Shown: positions 42,093-54,076 of the stretch, piece after piece
How positions within the stretch are numbered: position 1 is the first letter of the stretch
Layout: every line of letters begins with the position of its first letter
Origin: Sthenelais limicola
Taxonomy: Eukaryota; Annelida; Polychaeta; Phyllodocida; Sigalionidae
NCBI GenBank assembly: GCA_942159475.1
Contig: OW804102.1
Span: 28,216,873 to 28,280,872, forward strand
Reading direction: 5' to 3'
Length of the DNA: 64,000 nt
Translations under genes and position numbers: made by a program
The notes under the pieces: generated by a model
Database searches by the model: none
The model's input: the letters and a program-made list of their open reading frames with translations, nothing else
What the model was told of the DNA's origin: nothing

Positions 42093-42300
42093 AAATGAAG
42101 AGGGGGAGGGAAAAGAGGGGAGGGAAAGTATGTAGGGGAAGGGAGATAGTGGAGGGAGAGAAAGCGAGGAGGAGGAGCATGAGAAAAAGGGGAGGGAGAG
42201 GGGGAATCGGAGATGGGGTTGGGGGAGAAAAAGTAGAAAAGAGGCGGAGGGAAAAGAGGGAGAGGGGGAAATGTGGGGAGAGAGGGGGTCCGGAGGACGG
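42093..42300 (+). repeat. Polypurine (GA/GGA) tract, about 200 bp
   Basis: Strong strand asymmetry: nearly all purines on the plus strand, with many GGGAGG and GAGGGG runs. It could form triplex or G4 structures. Frames read through it are not genes. Confidence 0.85.
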
Positions 42301-42518
42301 ATACTTTGCTAGTAATATGATATACCTGCATTGCCAGTTGTTCTGCTTCCTTATCAATTGCCACTTTAGCATTAAAGCACACCATAACATTATTAGAATA
42401 GTGACTTTGTGTGTGAAGCATATATTGTAACTTAGTTATATTCATGAGCCAACAATAATCTCAGTATTGAAGCAAAGGCTACAAGCTAATGTTAACTTTA
42501 TATATGCACCATACTATT

Positions 42519-42757
42519 TGGGTCAGATTTTCAGCAAATGTACAACTGGCAGATCAACACATTTAGTAAATTCTGCTAAATTAGACAGAGAAATCGTCAA
42601 CACTAGGTATATCTGAATATATTTAGTATTGCCTTGATTCAAACAATCTGTTAGTTTATGTTGAACTGTATTTTGAACCTGATTTTCGTCTTAAATTAGG
42701 GTTATTTGAGAGGATTGGTGAAGGCGAATTGTACATTTTCTGGCGGTTTCACCCATT
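42519..42757 (+). mobile_element. MITE family A (A14)
   Basis: The left end is the GGGTCAGATTTTCAG type; the right end is CTGGCGGTTTCACCC. The two ends therefore belong to different terminal variants. Confidence 0.85.
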
Positions 42758-43493
42758 TGGACATGCTGTGTACTTGACCATGCGGCTCGAGTAGCTCCTG
42801 CCTGGCTGAGGAATGAGAGCAGTACATTATTAGGCACATAAACCTGGGGCATCTTAGGCGCTAGTCATTAAAACTATCACTTTTTATGTGCGCCACTGCT
42901 ACTATCTCACTTAATCCCATTCATACATAGTACAGCACAGGGTTTAGCACTGCTGCACTAACCATGCTAGTTTTGTTGCCACATTCATCCTCCTCCCTAT
43001 ATACCACTTCCACATGTTGTGTCCTACTTTTCATTTTTTTAAGTTTTTTTTATACTCGGTTGACACTTCTGATAATTCCGACCCAATATTTAGGTAATCC
43101 TGTCAATATTCGTTGTAATCTTACTCAGTAATGTATAATTTGTGCAATCATATTTTCATATACTAAACAGAGAGATAATGTATGAAGTTTAATAGACACA
43201 TCATGTCATGAATTACTACTTCGAGGTGTATCTAAAAAATCTCATATAAATATATGAAATATTAAGTCCTAAATTAGATGGAGAACGAATCATTTATTTA
43301 TAGATATTATATACTGATGACGTTCAACCTAAAGAAAAAGTAAATGACAATTGGAATAATTTAATAACCTAGGTATAACTAACGAAAACGGTATAGACAT
43401 GAGAAATGTTTGAAATGAACAAGTATTACCATTTCTGTACAGATGAAGGTTAATGTAATGACTACTGATGAAAACATTGAGATGATAGACTAA
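42758..43493. other. Non-coding DNA
   Basis: No gene recognised; AT-rich. Confidence 0.35.
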
Positions 43494-43602
43494 AGGGCCT
43501 TGTCCACTAAGCCGATTCTCATGCGATTCTCACAGAATGTAGTGGTAAAGGGTCCTCTGCGGCGCAAAATCGCATGAGAATCGGCTTTGTAAACTAAGGC
43601 CT
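43494..43602. mobile_element. MITE family C (C3), with TAA target duplication
   Basis: 109 bp, AGGGCCTTGTCCACTAAGCC to GTAAACTAAGGCCT. TAA occurs directly on both sides (43491-43493 and 43603-43605). The 3-bp TAA duplication fits PIF/Harbinger. Confidence 0.85.
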
Positions 43603-43605
43603 TAA

Positions 43606-45080
43606 GAACCTGTTCAATTTAATTCAATTTAATACCCCAGGTGGGGGTTTTCAATTGGCCCAGTATAAATTATGCCCGAGTGTCCTCTAGAAGAGCAAAC
43701 GTTATTGGAAACGGATCTCACAAGTGAGATAAAGATATGATATGAAAAAATAGGTTTTTGAATGTGACACTCGTTTCCTTTGATAACATCCTCCCGACAG
43801 GAATTATATGGAAGACTGCCAGTGATGTAATCTAGTCCTGGTAAAAATATTTCAAAGAATGTCTTTTGTAGACCTGCGATAGCTAAACGTGGTATCGGAG
43901 TAAAGCGTTTAGCTTTGAAAACCGTTCACAGCTAATACTAGAAACGAGTAGATCATTTTATACCGACCTTTATTTAGCTTTTAATATTGTGTTGTTTTCC
44001 TTGGCCTATTTTGTGATTCTGTCGTCTAGTATAAGGGAAATAACCATGTGGGATAGACTAGGATTGTCTATATTCTATTGAAGTTATGACGGTCCACTAT
44101 TTAAAAAAATGCCATACATATTGAGGACAAAAGGAAAATTGGGGATACAAAAGTCACTCTTGCTCTAGAGATCTATAGAACATGGTAATGTAATGTATTA
44201 CATGGGGAGAGAAAGCCCAGAGATACACCCAGAAAGAGCCTATCCAGCGCAATACACATCCCCCAACTAATAATTCCATGTACACTTCATGTCTTTTTTA
44301 CAACCACGACCATTTGCAGAGCTCACAATCCATATATTTGTATACCTACTATCTTACCCAGCAAGCAATGTGTACATGGCCGGATCTTCCTGTGGAACAA
44401 GGCATTCTGGGGGCTCCGGAACCGGAAACAATGTCCTCCATTGATCCCCAGGGACTAAAACTGCTGTAAAAGTGATGCGAAAGTATTCATAAATCTATCG
44501 CCTTTATCCTTTCTTCTTATTCAAAAGGTACTAGTAGTCGCAATCGTATGATCTAACTTTGGAAAAGGCTCTGGAAGAATGGCTCCCTATGGAAAGTCAT
44601 AACCACCGTATCACTAAAAGTAGTGGACGTACGGTGTAGCTTTGATGGCTAATCAGACCTCTTGGGAAGCGACAAATGGCTCTCCATAGCCTTATTTTTG
44701 TCAACATTTTAGTAATGTTGGCGAATCTATTGTTTTATATCGCTCGAGGAATAAGTGAGATATGTGTAGAATAATGGAACGAGGCCAAAGTGGGATTTAA
44801 AGTTGACTTTTAGTTTAGAGTTTGAGCCCCTACTGGAGGCGTATCCCAAGATTTGAGAAGTTTCTATTGGAGACTGGAGAATAGCAGGATTTGCGGAGGG
44901 CGGAAAGTTCAAAGGTACTCGGTTGGATTTTAAGGAAACATTTATATGTGAGAATGGTCCAGGATATTAAACTAACTTGGGCGCAAACCATATGTCTCCC
45001 CTATTTCAATTCATGAATGCAGATTTAGTTACAGATGTAATATAGTAGATTAGTCTTAAGCAATTAGAATAGCTTACATA
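43606..45080. other. Non-coding DNA
   Basis: No gene recognised. Near 43825, TAATCTAGTCCTGGTAAAAA repeats the sequence at 10455. Confidence 0.35.
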
Positions 45081-45169
45081 TGGGTCAGATCTTCAGAAAA
45101 TGTACAATCGGCATGCAGATCTACAGATATAGTAAATTCTGCTAAATTAGACTGAAAAATGGTCAATGC
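45081..45169 (+). mobile_element. MITE family A, left part (A15), split by a 4.1 kb transposon
   Basis: GGGTCAGATCTTCAGAAAAT to AAAAATGGTCAATGC. The remaining part is at 49275-49406. Removing 45172-49272 and one TA restores the family consensus order. Confidence 0.88.
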
Positions 45170-46461
45170 TACACTCTCCCGCGCGCCGTACCCGCGCAAT
45201 ACGGAGCGGCAAGCTTTTTCGTCTTCAGTCAAACGATTTTTGTCTACAGAGCAGCGCGAACGCTACAGGTGAACTGTGGTGACGAAATTGCCTGAACTTC
45301 TGATACGAAAAACGGTCATTTGAATCACGGAGACGAAATATGATATGCTCCGTATTCGTGCTGCGTTTTTCGTATTGAGTTTTGGATGCGCAATACATAG
45401 ACTTTTGTGTTTATTATAGGCCTACCTTCTTTTAGTCAATTTACATGAAAAAACAGTGAAAATCGAAATCAGTGGAAATTAGCCTAAATGTGGATCCCCT
45501 ATAAATATTAGTCTTAGTCCCGCTGATGTTCATTCATTGGTGGTAATGTATATTACATGTAATTGTGTAGAGCCTAGAGTAAACAACAGGATTATCACCT
45601 GACTGGACCGGCACTCTCTCACTAGCCTACAGCCTACACTGCCAATCTCAGAGTGCTAGACGCGGTTGTCAGCATGAAAGATATCTCCAACATCCATATC
45701 GGAACGGGTGCTTTTTTTTAAATGGCCCACATCAGGTAATAAACGGATGCAATGCCTTTACGGGTATAGGCTGCAGGAACGACCGAGAAAACGGGTGTTG
45801 GCGCATTTCCCTATTACGTAACAGGTCTGTGGAGAGCCATAGAGACTGTCTGCAATTCTAGCCACGCATGCGCGTGGGATAACCAAAATGGTGGATGTTT
45901 TGAAAGCGTCCATTTGCATCAATTGTTCATATTTCCACCCGATCTAGACGTCTTTACCGCTACAAAAACATGGAGGAGTTATCAACGATAGAGATCTTGG
46001 AGATATAGGTAAGTTAATGCATCCATTACGAATTAGAACTCAGCTATTATGTTGTGCCGGTAAGCAGTCACTGTATACTCCCCTACCGTCTTAGACTTAG
46101 CCAATGTCACGTTGAATGTGTACGGTATAATGAAACTAATATAAAACCGTCTGAAGTGTCGGTCCTCAATTGGGGTTGAAGGACGTATTAAACATTTTAG
46201 AACCGATTTAGGCTATATACGGTAATCCTGTTGGTATGTTTAACTAACACTAACATTTAGGCTTCCCAACGTATTTTTTCATATGCCTAAATTCCTAGGA
46301 AAAACTATATGTAAATAGGGTGTATTTCTGATGTATTTCGGGCGGGCAGACACAATTGTTATACATGGTGTAACACTATTCAGGAGATGAAGAAATATCT
46401 ATGATGTTGAAGATTTTATTCTGTAGATAGTAATATAACAGAGATACAGCTGGTAACATTC

Positions 46462-46722
46462 TCAGAGGTGTCGGGTCCATCGGGACAAAAAGTGGGTTGA
46501 TCGGGACAAAACATCTTAATTAACCAAATTGGTATTTACCAGTCCCCACAATTCCCCTAAAAGGTTGTTACAACAATGCTATAACACATCATGACAGGAA
46601 ATCGTACATTTGTTTGCAATTACCGCAAATACCTAATGTTTTCCAGCTTTCCCCAGTGCGTCAAGTGTTTGTCCCAATCGACCCACCTTTTTTGTCCCGA
46701 TCGTCCTGTGACACCTCTCTGA
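46462..46722. mobile_element. MITE I inside transposon H
   Basis: About 260 bp with inverted arms of roughly 50 bp. Left: GAGGTGTC then ATCGGGACAAAAAGTGGGTT; right arm reading backwards: GAGGTGTC then ATCGGGACAAAAAAGGTGGG. Only this copy was seen. Confidence 0.65.
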
Positions 46723-47820
46723 CTTGGGATTACTTGGCTATGTGTGAATGCCGAGTACGTTAATAGCAATCTCAGGCACAGTGAGGTGTTATTTCTGGTG
46801 TGGGGGTCTACAGGTTATTGTTTATATAATATGTCGGCGTGATAAGGCTGTAATACTAATAATCCACCTTTCGGTGAAATAATATTATTGCACCTAAATG
46901 CAATGAATATCAGCCCCTGAAGAATATGATACAGAAGTCCTTAAGATGATTCAAGATCACGCAGAAAATAAAGATTTCGATCGTCAGGTGCACACAAATT
47001 ACCAGCATTTACACCTTCAACCTCTGTCAATCGGCGAGCGAAAATATCTGGGGCGGTATTGGTTTAATTGCGCAACCAGGGCGGTCAGTTTGAAGATGAT
47101 ATAAACATGACATGTCCTTGACATTACAATTCTTTATTAGCCTATACACTGACGCCCATATTTACCATAATTTTCTCTCTTTTTTTATCATTGTACCTAA
47201 CTTGAATCCCTGAATATAGTATGTGCACACTAGCAGATACCAGTCTTTCATGTTGTCTGTACATTAAAGTCTTGTCTATGTTATATCTTGCAGGATATTC
47301 TTTGGCATCAACCCTGAGATTGGAAACAAAACAAAGGCCAGCAAGGGTCACTGCAAAAGGCGTTCACATTCCATACAAAATATAGATGCTTTGTCTGCAC
47401 TGGTAACACTAAGATTAAAGGATTATTGTAAATGAGATATTTTGTGGTGATAATATGAAATATAACAAATTTTCTGTATGATATTGGGGTTCCGGAATAA
47501 TGGTATTTTATTGGGCGAATGAACTCTGAGGTGAATATTGTTAACCTATTATTCTATATTTTGGGATCCACCCACTCTCACACTGCTATCATGTGTACTT
47601 ATACTATTAATAGAAGTGTTGTGATTCACATGTATGTACATATCAGGCCCATAGGCTGGTATATAACTGGGGGTGGGAGGGGGGGTGGGGGGTGGGGAGT
47701 CATTCACAGACTGGCTGGACCTAGAGGTCCACCCAGTCTGCACAAAGTGTGCTAGGAGGATCAGGGTGATATGTATATTTGTGTGTTATTGTATGTTGGT
47801 TACTGCATGTAAGGTGAGAG

Positions 47821-48060
47821 GTGTGAGATTTTCAGAAAATGTACAATTCACCTCCCCCAATTGTCTCAAATAACCCAAGTTTAAGACCAAAACCAGTTTA
47901 AAAATACTGTTCAACATAACTAAAGAGACTGTTTGAATTAAGGCAATACCAAATACACTCAAATATACTTAGTATTGATGATTCGTCAGTCCAATTTAGC
48001 AGAATATACAAAATATTTTGATCTGCCATTTTCTGAAACATTTTCTGAAATTCTGACCCA
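47821..48060 (-). mobile_element. MITE family A (A16) inside transposon H
   Basis: TGAGATTTTCAGAAAATGTA to TTTTCTGAAATTCTGACCCA, reverse orientation. It lies within transposon H, which itself lies in another family A copy, so family A inserted both before and after H. Confidence 0.8.
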
Positions 48061-49274
48061 TGTATGTGTGTATAATGTTCATTTTCTATATTCATGGCTG
48101 TATGCATGTACTTATGACTGTATACTATGTATAGGATATTAGATCTGTCAAGAACTAGTATTGGATCTTTGGTAATTAGATTTGTACGTAATAATGAAGT
48201 ACAGATATACATTTATATATATGTGTATGGGTTTGTTTTACAGATATAGGTCTAAACATTTAGTTTTATTATGTTCTGACACCCTAGTATAATGTAATGT
48301 TTCATATTAATGTTTCGGATGCATGAAACGTACCAAGGTATTCAAGCTTTGGTTACCATCAGGTCCTATGTTGGCGGCCATCATCGATTTTCTAGCTGTC
48401 ATTTTATCATTTAATATTGCTAGACGAATTAGTGAGTAATATATCTTATTTTTACACTAAATCATTTGATAAATCAGGCATAATGTGGCCGGAATAAGGC
48501 AAAATAATGGGGAAAATATAGGTATCTGAATCATAGGTGTAGGAATCGAAATATTGGCCTCAGCCTTCCAAAGTTTTACCCGCATTAATGCTGATATCCC
48601 CTGCTATGTGTACACCAAAGCTTATAGAGATTCAACGAATTTTTTATTTTAAAAAAAATGGCCTTCTGAAATCAAATGCTGCCCGTTTGGAAGAAATACT
48701 CATATAGGAGACAAGAAAAAGAGCAACGACTAAACAAAGAACATTTGTTTGATTGTATGTATAACTTGACTGTTATTTTGTAAATAACTTGAAACTGTAT
48801 AGAATATTTGTGAGTACAATTACATTGTATCACCAGTCAAATGTTGTGTAAATAAAAAATAAGGATATGTATTCATATATTACACATTAATAAAATGTTG
48901 GAATTGTTAATGAAATATGTGTTATGTTGTATAAGCGTAATGCGTAATTAGCAAAATAAAAAAATATTTTTTTAGTAAAATATTTTTTTATTTCGTCCAG
49001 TATATTATTTCAGTTCTAACCAAACTATAGAGGCCCTAAGCCTAGCATATGAGCTAAATTTCCCCTGCGTTTGAACTGGCTGAAAACCGCCGATACGAAA
49101 AACGCTGATACGAAAAACGCTGCACGAATCGCCGATACGAAAAACGCTGCGCGAATCACCGATACGAAAAACGCTGCGCGAATACGCTGAGACGAAAAAA
49201 ATCGTATCAAAAGTGGGGACAAGAATTTCGTATCCAATTTCGTATCGCGCGGATACGTTGTCGCGCACAGTGTA

Positions 49275-49406
49275 GGTATATCTGAGTATATTTGACATTG
49301 CCTTGATACAAACAATATGTTTGGTTATGTTGAACTGAATTTTGAATCTCTTTTTTGTCTTAATTTTGGGTTATTTGAGAAGTACATTTTCTGGCGATTT
49401 CACCCA
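49275..49406 (+). mobile_element. MITE family A, right part (A15 continued)
   Basis: GGTATATCTGAGTATATTTG to CTGGCGATTTCACCC. The GATTGGTGAAGGCGAATT segment is deleted. Confidence 0.85.
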
Positions 49407-49587
49407 TATGTTGTTTCTAGATTTTTTTGGGGGACAACATTTTATTCAGGTTTTAACAGACAGTTACACTCTCACCAAAATATAAGTAAATTTGTGGTTT
49501 TCGTTATGCCCTGACTTAGTTGACAATTCTTTCAGAGCAGAGACCAACCTGGTTTATATTGATTATTAATTTATATTAATTCAAAAG

Positions 49588-49690
49588 CATCAACCCGGAT
49601 TGGAAATATAATCCTAGGATTCATCAGGAGACCAAAATCGGGGGCAATCGGGGGCAATCGGGGGCCAAATCGGCTGTGTGTGGGCAGGGT
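49588..49690 (-). repeat. Repeat family D fragment (D1)
   Basis: CAACCCGGATTGGAAATATA, ATCCTAGGATTCATCAGGAG, then AATCGGGGGCAATCGGGGGC and GGCTGTGTGTGGGCAGG. It corresponds to one arm of the palindromic element at 53872. Confidence 0.6.
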
Positions 49691-50122
49691 TTTAATCTGT
49701 TATTTTGCTTTGTTTAAGAGTATCAACTGAGAAGCCGTTGCTTGTCTAACCCACATGAACAGTGTGTTGGAGCTTGAGTGAATCGATGTTAAACACTTAT
49801 CAAAAAGCTCAGTGTGCACTTACTCAGCACTCAACAAACCATTCTCTTGCCTTGTGATCAATGGCGGGACATAAAATCGTTGATAAAGTGTTGGGTTCCT
49901 TCCTCGCAGTTGCCTCCCCACACTCGCACATCCATCAAAGTTATACCCCTTGTAAAAAACTGAAACTTCAGTGATAAAAAAAGTGAATTCTTTATGATGA
50001 GATACTGGTGGTAGGTACCGTAAGCAAATGAAGGAAGGACATGCGTGTACTGTGTATGTATTCATGCTTAAAAACACCTAAGGAGCTCAGACCGTCTGTA
50101 TAGTATTGTAGACCTGATATGT
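49691..50122. other. Non-coding DNA
   Basis: No gene recognised. Confidence 0.35.
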
Positions 50123-50358
50123 TGGGTGAAGTTGCTAGAAAATGCACAATTGGCCTTCGTCGATTATCGCAAATAATGAATATTTAAGACTAAAAATAGG
50201 TTCAGAATTCAGTTCAAATAAACCAAACGGATTGTTTGAATCAAGGCAATACCAAATATACTCAGATATACCTAGCATTGGCCAAATTCCAGTCTAATTT
50301 AGCAGAATTGACTAAATGTGTACTCCTACCAATTGTCCATTTTCTGGAGATCTGATCT
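50123..50358 (-). mobile_element. MITE family A (A17)
   Basis: Starts GGGTGAAGTTGCTAGAAAAT and ends TTTTCTGGAGATCTGATC. Mixed terminal variants, reverse orientation. Confidence 0.8.
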
Positions 50359-51205
50359 TGTTGGCGATTTACTGTAGAGTGTTAGAAATAAATAGTGAAG
50401 AGAAATCTAATCAAGGTACAGACTGAAAGGAAGAATGATAATCGTAGAAGCTATATGCTTCTTTATGGAGCTTGTCGTGGTGTATGGTACTGAACGTGTA
50501 TGTATAGCTATAATATATATCCCGGGCCCTTCCACAGTAGACTAGACTCTAAATATCGGGGCACATCCGCTCTGTCTCATTATTTATCAAGTCAAAGATG
50601 CTGGATGTTGGATATAATAACTGCGAAGTGAGAGAGATGTAGAATTTGGTCCTTTGAAGTAAGATCTTTAGTATAGGATCTATTGACTGGGTTGTCCTCT
50701 GTTACATATCCAAAATTTAGGATTACCCAATGTTTTTCTGGGCTAAGACCAACATTGGGGTAAAGTTCCTGAATTACTAATGTCACAGATCCTTATAGAT
50801 GAGGTCCCAAGCTTTGATTTGATATATGACCCATGGTGGTGTTTTTTCATGCATGGTATATCATATTTTTGGACCCATTGCTGCTCCACTAAATAGCACA
50901 CAAAAACATATATTCTACTTTAGATAAATGAACCTTTACTCTTTACAGTTGTGTATATAAGTACGGCCATTAATTAAGCTTTGTAAAGACATTTTCGAAA
51001 GCCATGAATCATAATCTTGTCAGTTGATCAATACCTATGCGCACAAAAAATGTAAATATCTTATGAATGTCTTTTTATTTGCATACATACATGTCTAATA
51101 AAGTCTATATGTTTCATCTGGAGGAACTCTAGAGTTACATGGAATCAACCATTCACAGAGAATGCAGGTTTTGTGTCGCTCTCTCCTCCAGTAGCCCTCA
51201 GGACA
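50359..51205. other. Non-coding DNA
   Basis: No gene recognised. Confidence 0.35.
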
Positions 51206-51333
51206 GGATTAAGCTCCTCGTCGTCCTCCTGTACCTTCTCCAGGGGGATTAGGGAAGTGGGATAATACAGGGAGGGACGGGGGATTAAAGGACGCACAAG
51301 CAGGCACCAGGTGCCCCGGAGGAAGCAGGATTA
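51206..51333. promoter_or_regulatory. Cluster of four GGATTA motifs, possible enhancer
   Basis: GGATTA (TAATCC on the other strand) at 51206-51211, 51246-51251, 51282-51287 and 51328-51333. TAATCC is the binding core of K50 homeodomain factors such as Otx, Pitx and Goosecoid. The stretch is GC-richer than its surroundings and holds no repeat. Motif positions are seen; enhancer function is inferred. Confidence 0.3.
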
Positions 51334-51462
51334 AACATACATCAAACGTCCTCCATCTTCCTGCCTATTGCTCTCCTCCCCCCTCCCCCCTCGTCTGACA
51401 CCACAACCCCCTCCCACCCCAGTCCCAGCCCTCCCATCTACTCACATATGTTATCCGTTTTA

Positions 51463-51720
51463 GGAAAATGAGTCATAAGTCGTAAAATATGAATTTTGAG
51501 ATACCATCATAATTGACAAGAGGAGATCAAGCTGATTCCAATGATAGTAAACATTCGGACACCTAATAAGTATGTCTATTCTGTAAGTTTGATATTTTTA
51601 TTTTTGAAAAAAAGTTTGCAATGTTTCTGGATGGGTAATTACCAGTAAAGTAACTAAAAACTAAATATACTCCATACGAATTGCTTTAAAACGCATCGAT
51701 ATATTTAATACAATGTCCCG
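51463..51720 (+). repeat. Repeat family B (B4)
   Basis: GGAAAATGAGTCATAAGTCG then GATATTTTTATTTTTGAAAA and CTAAATATACTCCATACG, all in family order. Confidence 0.6.
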
Positions 51721-52332
51721 AAATTAGTTACATGGATTCATATCACTATGAGTGCTACACCCACTAATAATCTACTAAAAGTTAGTGGATTCGTAAGTGT
51801 TGTGTTGGTGCGTTCTGGTTGCTCAAACTCCCTATTGTGTGGTATTCATAACGTGAGATATGAGTTTAATATATTGAGAAAATATAAAGAAAGAGCTTCA
51901 TTGAAATCGAAATTAAACACCAACATTCTGTATTATAATGCGTTTCTATCTCGCTAGCCTCACCGTCCCATTTTAGTTTTCAACTCAGACGCTAGACTAC
52001 AAATTTAAATTCTGTCCAAAGCGCTGATTAATGTCTGGCCGTTTATTTTATGACACAATTGCCAGGATTAAAGAAGTCAAAGCTTGATTAAAAGGAGAGG
52101 TTTTGTCTGCAGTAAACTACCTTGTTTATAACTCTTTTACTTTAGTTTACAGCCTTTTTACGAGGTGCTCCTGATTGCCTCCGGGTAATAAAGTGGGACG
52201 ATTATGATTGAACTGCTCTTGTATATACTTTAAGGGTTGACCTTCTTGAAGCTATGGCGACATGAAGGGTTGTGGGAATGAGGTGTGTTTTGTGAGTCAA
52301 TTACTCACTGTTATACTGGGCTGTATTGCTAT
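51721..52332. other. Non-coding DNA
   Basis: No gene recognised; a 69-codon frame at 51748-51957 has no family signature. Confidence 0.35.
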
Positions 52333-52567
52333 GTGTGAAATCGCCATAAAATGTACAATTCGTCTCCACCAATCCTCTTAAATAACCCACACTTAAGACC
52401 AAAGTCAGGTATAAAATACAGTTCAACATAACCAAACAGACTGTTTAAATCACGGCAATACCAAATATACTCCGATATACGTAGTATTGACCATTTTTCA
52501 GTCTAATTTATCAGAATTTATTAAATGTGTAGATCTGCCAATTGTACATGTTCTGAAGATCTGACCC
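52333..52567 (-). mobile_element. MITE family A (A18)
   Basis: TGTGAAATCGCCATAAAATG to TGTTCTGAAGATCTGACCC, reverse orientation, with mixed terminal variants. Confidence 0.82.
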
Positions 52568-53871
52568 CAATACGCCTGCCAAGGGGGCGTTGTGCGGACA
52601 GATAGGTCAGAGTTGGGGAAGGGAAAGAGACCTGGCTAGAATGAGGAGACGAAATTGACTTTCATGAACATTTAGAAAGTTGCATTCTAAGTGAAATCTT
52701 TTTATATTTAATGGTTAGTCATCAATGATTATGTTGGTTTTTATGTTATTTCGGATATTACATGGTGATACTTATTTTGAAAATGTTTCAACAAGAGTGC
52801 CTGCCGGAAAAGGTTGTTCTCTACAAGGTAGCCAAGCCAAAAGCAATATTCCATGTTGAACCTCGGACCTGTCCCTTTTCCCTGTAGCATAAATCTCCCA
52901 TTTTTCCCTGTAGATTGTTAGCATAAATTGACTGCTGTACACATCCTTCATAGCCTTATTTCTATTAATAAGGGATTTGTATAGCCGCCGTTTGAATTTT
53001 GATTCGCATGTTATTATGAGACTGATGGTACAGTGTAAAATCTATAGAAAACATGCCATGTTCAGCATGGTCTATTAATCAATGCTCTAATGTCAATATC
53101 TATGTTCTATACATGTTTACATAACACAAGCCTCCATCTTTCCCATCATGCATTTGGTTAGCATAGATCTTTTATACAAGCTATGATATTAGTAAAAACA
53201 TTCTTGCAATGTTTTATGAAAAATTTTGCCAATTATTTGTTTCTCAGATTTAATCAGAGTCCATCCTACGATGCACTTTAACAGACATCCGCAGTGACAC
53301 ATGCAAATCACCCATTAGTTTTCCTTCATCTGAAAACCCACTATGATATGTCTTCATAATATGCCCAAGTAACTAGAAATGCCACTAACTTGGAATAGGA
53401 TCCAGATGGAATCTAGTGCCCCGCCAAACATATGTAATTTAGTTATGTCCTTGGTAAGCTATCCTAGAGATGTAATATATCACAGATATATTCTCTTATT
53501 GACTTTTGTTACCGTAAAACACTGACAGAAACTGCAACTTATCATTTGATATTGATAATTCGTTAGTGTTATTGAGGCGACGGTACATCATTCATAGTAC
53601 CTTGTTATGACGTTTCCGCTGGGAATAATTGCAATGAATACAAACCAGAGTCGTGTTTATCTGGTCATTTACCATGGAAACCTAATAGAAGCCATGTTTT
53701 ACAGTTCTGTTTGTTAGCTGTTGCAGATGTTAGTGTTTGCCAGGAGGACTTATTGGTTTGTAGGAGATATAAGTGAGCACAAAAGGTAGGAGTGGGCTGA
53801 GATAAGGAAACGTGGGCGGGTTTATGGGAAGATACAAGTATTTGTTTTATAAATTTGTAACTTCTTCTTAG
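52568..53871. other. Non-coding DNA
   Basis: 1.3 kb, AT-rich, with no recognised gene or repeat. Confidence 0.4.
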
Positions 53872-54076
53872 TAAAGTCGTTGACACATACAGCCGATCTG
53901 GCTCCCGATTGTCCTCCGATTTTGGTCTTCCGATGAATCCTAGGATTCCATTTCCAATCCTGGTTGATGTTATTTCAAAAACATAAACCACAACTTAAAA
54001 TGAAATCAAAGGATTTATTGGGAGATCAAAATCGGGGGCAAGCGGGAGCGAAATCAGCTGTGTGTGTCCACGGCTT
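53872..54076. mobile_element. MITE family D, complete palindromic copy (D2)
   Basis: Inverted arms of about 50 bp: GACACATACAGCCGATCTGG then TCCGATTTTGGTCTTCC on the left; the right arm reading backwards gives GGACACACACAGCTGATTTC then CCGATTTTGATCTCCC. The inner ATCCTAGGATTCC segment is shared with D1 and D3. Confidence 0.7.

Larger units (their letters stand above)
45172..49272. mobile_element. 4.1 kb DNA transposon H with TA target duplication and subterminal repeats
   Basis: Inserted at TA inside MITE A15; TA flanks it at 45170-45171 and 49273-49274. Terminal inverted repeats: CACTCTCCCGCGCGCCGTAC on the left and, reading backwards, CACTGTGCGCGACAACGTAT on the right, with both continuing into CCGCGC(A/G)ATACG. 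Subterminal repeats of the type ATACGAAAAACGCTG occur at least four times in 49080-49195 and in inverted or related form near 45300-45390. No transposase frame is visible, so it is non-autonomous. CACT ends with subterminal repeats recall animal CACTA/EnSpm elements; a TA duplication also fits Tc1/mariner or Mirage. Class II membership is firm, the superfamily is not. Confidence 0.85.

Noticed and set aside
42047..42445. 132-codon Ser/Pro/Phe-rich frame
   Set aside because: It is a reading of the polypurine tract's complement and has no coding signature.
45976..46014. ATGGAGGAGTTATC as a start codon of a spliced gene
   Set aside because: In that frame a TAG stop falls exactly at the splice donor; only another frame without an ATG could continue, so this is kept only as a weak exon-capture idea.
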